64,000 nt of DNA. Origin: Chitinophagaceae bacterium (GTDB lineage Bacteria > Bacteroidota > Bacteroidia > Chitinophagales > Chitinophagaceae). The stretch lies in NCBI GenBank assembly GCA_023957125.1, contig JAMLHL010000009.1, forward strand, positions 92,104 to 156,103, given 5' to 3'. The notes under the pieces are model-generated. The model ran no database searches. It was not told the origin of the DNA and worked only from the letters and a program-made list of their open reading frames with translations. The translations under genes were made by a program, and so were the position numbers. Shown here piece by piece: positions 62,289 through 64,000 of this stretch (within the stretch, counting starts at the first letter, position 1; each line of letters starts with the position of its first letter).

Positions 62289-62323
62289 GGCTTCATTGTC
62301 GGTGCTGCGCACCCAACGAAGCC
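62289..62323. ncRNA. Structured hairpin A (attC-like), 3' of the ATPase gene
   Basis: Left arm 62289-62305, loop TGC 62306-62308, right arm 62309-62323, with A-C mismatch at left position 7 and a two-base bulge at positions 11-12, exactly as hairpin B at 61479-61513. It lies 7 bases past the ATPase stop codon and is followed by TTAGTTGTTATG. Five stem pairs differ from hairpin B on both sides, showing selection for structure. Class uncertain. Confidence 0.65.
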
Positions 62324-62329
62324 TTAGTT

Positions 62330-62344
62330 GTTATGTGGCGTTTT
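62330..62344. repeat. Left member of inverted repeat framing the ATPase gene
   Basis: GTTATGTGGCGTTTT is the reverse complement, with one mismatch, of 63956-63970 (AAAATGCCACATAAC). It starts 7 bases after hairpin A and overlaps the ATPase stop codon. Confidence 0.6.
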
Positions 62345-63935
62345 TTATTATTTTGCTATCAATTCCGCGTTTTATACTATCTGAAATGGCGTTCTTTCGC
62401 TTCAAAAGAGTCACAGTGATATTTTTATAGTCAAGCTTGTTTCTAATACCAGTTAATTCGCAAACCTTAGAGTTTGGAATCAAAGCATTCTTTAAATTAA
62501 ATATTCTCAAAATCGCATCATAATCTTGTCTTGCTAGTATGTCTCTGAATTCTGTATCTATTTGAGTATAAATAACCTGTTTGTCTATTCCTCCAAAAGT
62601 AGTGTCAATCTCCGTCAAAGCTGATGCTATATCTTGAGCAGTAAAATTTGATAATGCTAAATATTCTCTGCGTAAAATTTCTTTATAATGCAATAGAATT
62701 TGGCTGTCGATTTGGTCTGCGAAAAAGTTAATAATATTTTGCTGAACTTGATTGAATACATCATTCATATCCCTTCCCATATGTCCAGCGACTTCTTTCA
62801 CTATTGACTCTATCAAAAGTAAATTTTCGGCTTCTGCAACGTCAAGTACCCAAACACCGTTTCTATTAAGTGATACAATATCTTGGTGTTGTCTTCTGTC
62901 TCTGTCAATAATTCCAAACGAGTCAATGTGATGAAAGCCCTGCTCAGCTCTAAATGCCTTAACGATTTGAACTACTTTATCACAACTTCCAACAGGTTTT
63001 AAAGTTTTGTCATTATAAACTTGCTCATATAACTCGTAGTCAATACTGCTGTTATCTCCTTCTAAAAATACAATTGGTTTTCTACTACCCAAAACATCTA
63101 AGTATAATTGTTCAGGTATGGGTAAATTTTCGTCTAATATTTCATAATCCCAAACGTTATTCTCATAAGCTTTTGCCCAAATTTTCTTTGCATTTTGTCT
63201 TGTGAAAGCAAAATCAATATTGTGAGTTAGATATATAAATGAGCAATCTGGTCTTTCAGCTTCTATTAAATCGAAAAGAGGTTTAATTAATGAAGAGTGA
63301 ATGTGCATCTCTGGTTCGTCAATAATAATTATTGAGTTTTGAGGGGCACATATGACTTCTCCAGCTAAATAAAAAATTACTCTTTCTCCATCGCTCATCT
63401 CGGAAGCGTTATATGAGTTGGCATCATTTCCAGTTGGAAATGTTTCAATTATTCCTGCTTTTTTAAGTAATTTTCTATGAGGTAGTACAGCTTCCCATAG
63501 AAGTTGTACTCTATCTAGTTTAGTAATTGGTTTTGCTATTCTTCCTTCTTTAAATGCTAGAGACTCCTCATATTCTTCAGTATGAAGTAACACTAAAAGT
63601 TTTTGAAAATCATCAAGAAGAAATGTATTGAGATTATTACCCCATCTGTTACTTACTTTCTGTCTCAAATTTTGTTCTTCGTTCCAATTGTCAATATAGC
63701 CTCCTAACAAAAACTCTCTTTCGGCTTTTTGTCTAGACTTTGGACTTACCTCTTTGGGAAACGTAAGTGATTTTTGGGCTGATATTCGATGTGTTTGACC
63801 TAAATATCTTTTTTCAATATCTGACCCAAAGCGAGTTTTGCCTGCTCCGTTAGCTCCTACAATTACTAGTTGTTCAAAGTCTATGTTTGGTGTCGTATTT
63901 GGTTGTCCTTTTTTGATTGGTAATTGTACGTTCAT
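62331..63935 (-). CDS. OLD-like ATPase with TOPRIM-like domain (DUF4435 type)
   Basis: 534 residues. FEQLVIVGANGAGKTRF is Walker A, EMSDGERVIFYLAGE the ABC-type signature and IIIIDEPEMHIHSSLIKPL the Walker B with D-loop, followed by YLTHNIDFAF (H-loop). From about residue 290 a second domain begins: PIVFLEGDNSSIDYELY and DSFGIIDRDRR carry the acidic residues of a TOPRIM-like nuclease, as in OLD/DUF4435 defence proteins. It is strikingly AT-rich relative to the other genes, is bounded by inverted repeats and lies next to a toxin-antitoxin pair, so anti-phage defence on an acquired unit is likely but inferred. Confidence 0.8.
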   Translation of the reverse strand: MNVQLPIKKGQPNTTPNIDFEQLVIVGANGAGKTRFGSDIEKRYLGQTHRISAQKSLTFPKEVSPKSRQKAEREFLLGGYIDNWNEEQNLRQKVSNRWGNNLNTFLLDDFQKLLVLLHTEEYEESLAFKEGRIAKPITKLDRVQLLWEAVLPHRKLLKKAGIIETFPTGNDANSYNASEMSDGERVIFYLAGEVICAPQNSIIIIDEPEMHIHSSLIKPLFDLIEAERPDCSFIYLTHNIDFAFTRQNAKKIWAKAYENNVWDYEILDENLPIPEQLYLDVLGSRKPIVFLEGDNSSIDYELYEQVYNDKTLKPVGSCDKVVQIVKAFRAEQGFHHIDSFGIIDRDRRQHQDIVSLNRNGVWVLDVAEAENLLLIESIVKEVAGHMGRDMNDVFNQVQQNIINFFADQIDSQILLHYKEILRREYLALSNFTAQDIASALTEIDTTFGGIDKQVIYTQIDTEFRDILARQDYDAILRIFNLKNALIPNSKVCELTGIRNKLDYKNITVTLLKRKNAISDSIKRGIDSKIIKNAT

Positions 63936-63955
63936 ATTTTGCAGGGTGTCTCTTT

Positions 63956-63970
63956 AAAATGCCACATAAC
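63956..63970. repeat. Right member of inverted repeat framing the ATPase gene
   Basis: AAAATGCCACATAAC, inverted partner of 62330-62344 with one mismatch, 20 bases upstream of the ATPase start. The following GTTTTGCGTGTATGTGCAG to the window edge is probably the start of another structured site that cannot be completed here. Confidence 0.6.
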
Positions 63971-64000
63971 GTTTTGCGTGTATGTGCAGTAGCGGATTAA

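Noticed and set aside
61434..62340. Calling the structured sites canonical integron attC sites
   Set aside because: Strict core motifs (RYYYAAC and GTTRRRY) are not matched and no integrase is present, so only attC-like is claimed.
62221..62430. 69-residue forward frame over the inverted repeat
   Set aside because: It runs through hairpin structures and antisense of the ATPase end; no coding support.

Overview
The window looks like a chromosome segment of a Bacteroidota bacterium, most likely family Chitinophagaceae. This is inferred from a SusC/SusD pair, many secreted glycosidases, lipoproteins with Bacteroidota-type signal peptides, near absence of Shine-Dalgarno sequences, and small stress genes typical of that family. 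No rRNA, tRNA, CRISPR array, insertion sequence or replication origin was recognised. No stretch longer than 300 bases lacks a gene.

Positions 1-27.6 kb hold a large glycan and acidic-sugar utilisation region. It starts with a 5'-truncated tagaturonate reductase (uxaB), followed by secreted TIM-barrel and beta-helix glycosidase-like proteins, a SusC/SusD transporter pair and a GH5-like enzyme. A second block has two ACS-family MFS transporters, two secreted five-bladed-propeller proteins, a small propeller protein, D-lyxose isomerase, an N-acetylneuraminate-lyase-like aldolase, a ceramidase-like lipoprotein, an SDR and a Gfo/Idh/MocA oxidoreductase. Together these would cut an extracellular uronate-containing glycan, import the pieces and convert an unusual sugar or sugar acid. 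The substrate is not evident, and no local regulator is seen.

Positions 27.6-35.7 kb hold folA-like dihydrofolate reductase, an lrgA-lrgB-small gene-chrA operon, DUF2200, a remnant of a DUF1801 gene, an unusual three-part secreted protein (formylglycine-enzyme fold, sialidase-like propeller, MORN-like repeats) and a luciferase-like oxidoreductase.

Positions 35.8-48 kb form a stress-response island: DUF1328, Lmo0937-type and DUF6766 membrane proteins, several ferritin-like or four-helix proteins including two paralogues, DUF6496, DUF4142, an iron-permease-family protein, a dicarboxylate symporter and a cytoplasmic alpha-amylase. It also contains a decayed NHEJ locus: a LigD reduced to its polymerase domain, joined to the last codons of a Ku gene, plus other truncated genes.

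Positions 48-56.7 kb hold L-2-hydroxyglutarate oxidase, a GH95-like enzyme, two secreted sulfatases and an SH3/metallo-beta-lactamase protein. Positions 57-61.3 kb hold a two-gene operon of an aminoglycoside-phosphotransferase-fold kinase and a divergent enolase with a changed active-site residue, then methionine aminopeptidase and a secreted Asp-box protein.

Positions 61.4-64 kb look acquired: an AT-rich parD-parE module and an OLD-like ATPase. Each is followed by a hairpin of identical architecture, with five base pairs changed on both sides between the two copies, and the ATPase gene is framed by 15-base inverted repeats. This resembles a gene-cassette array and is the most novel-looking feature of the window.
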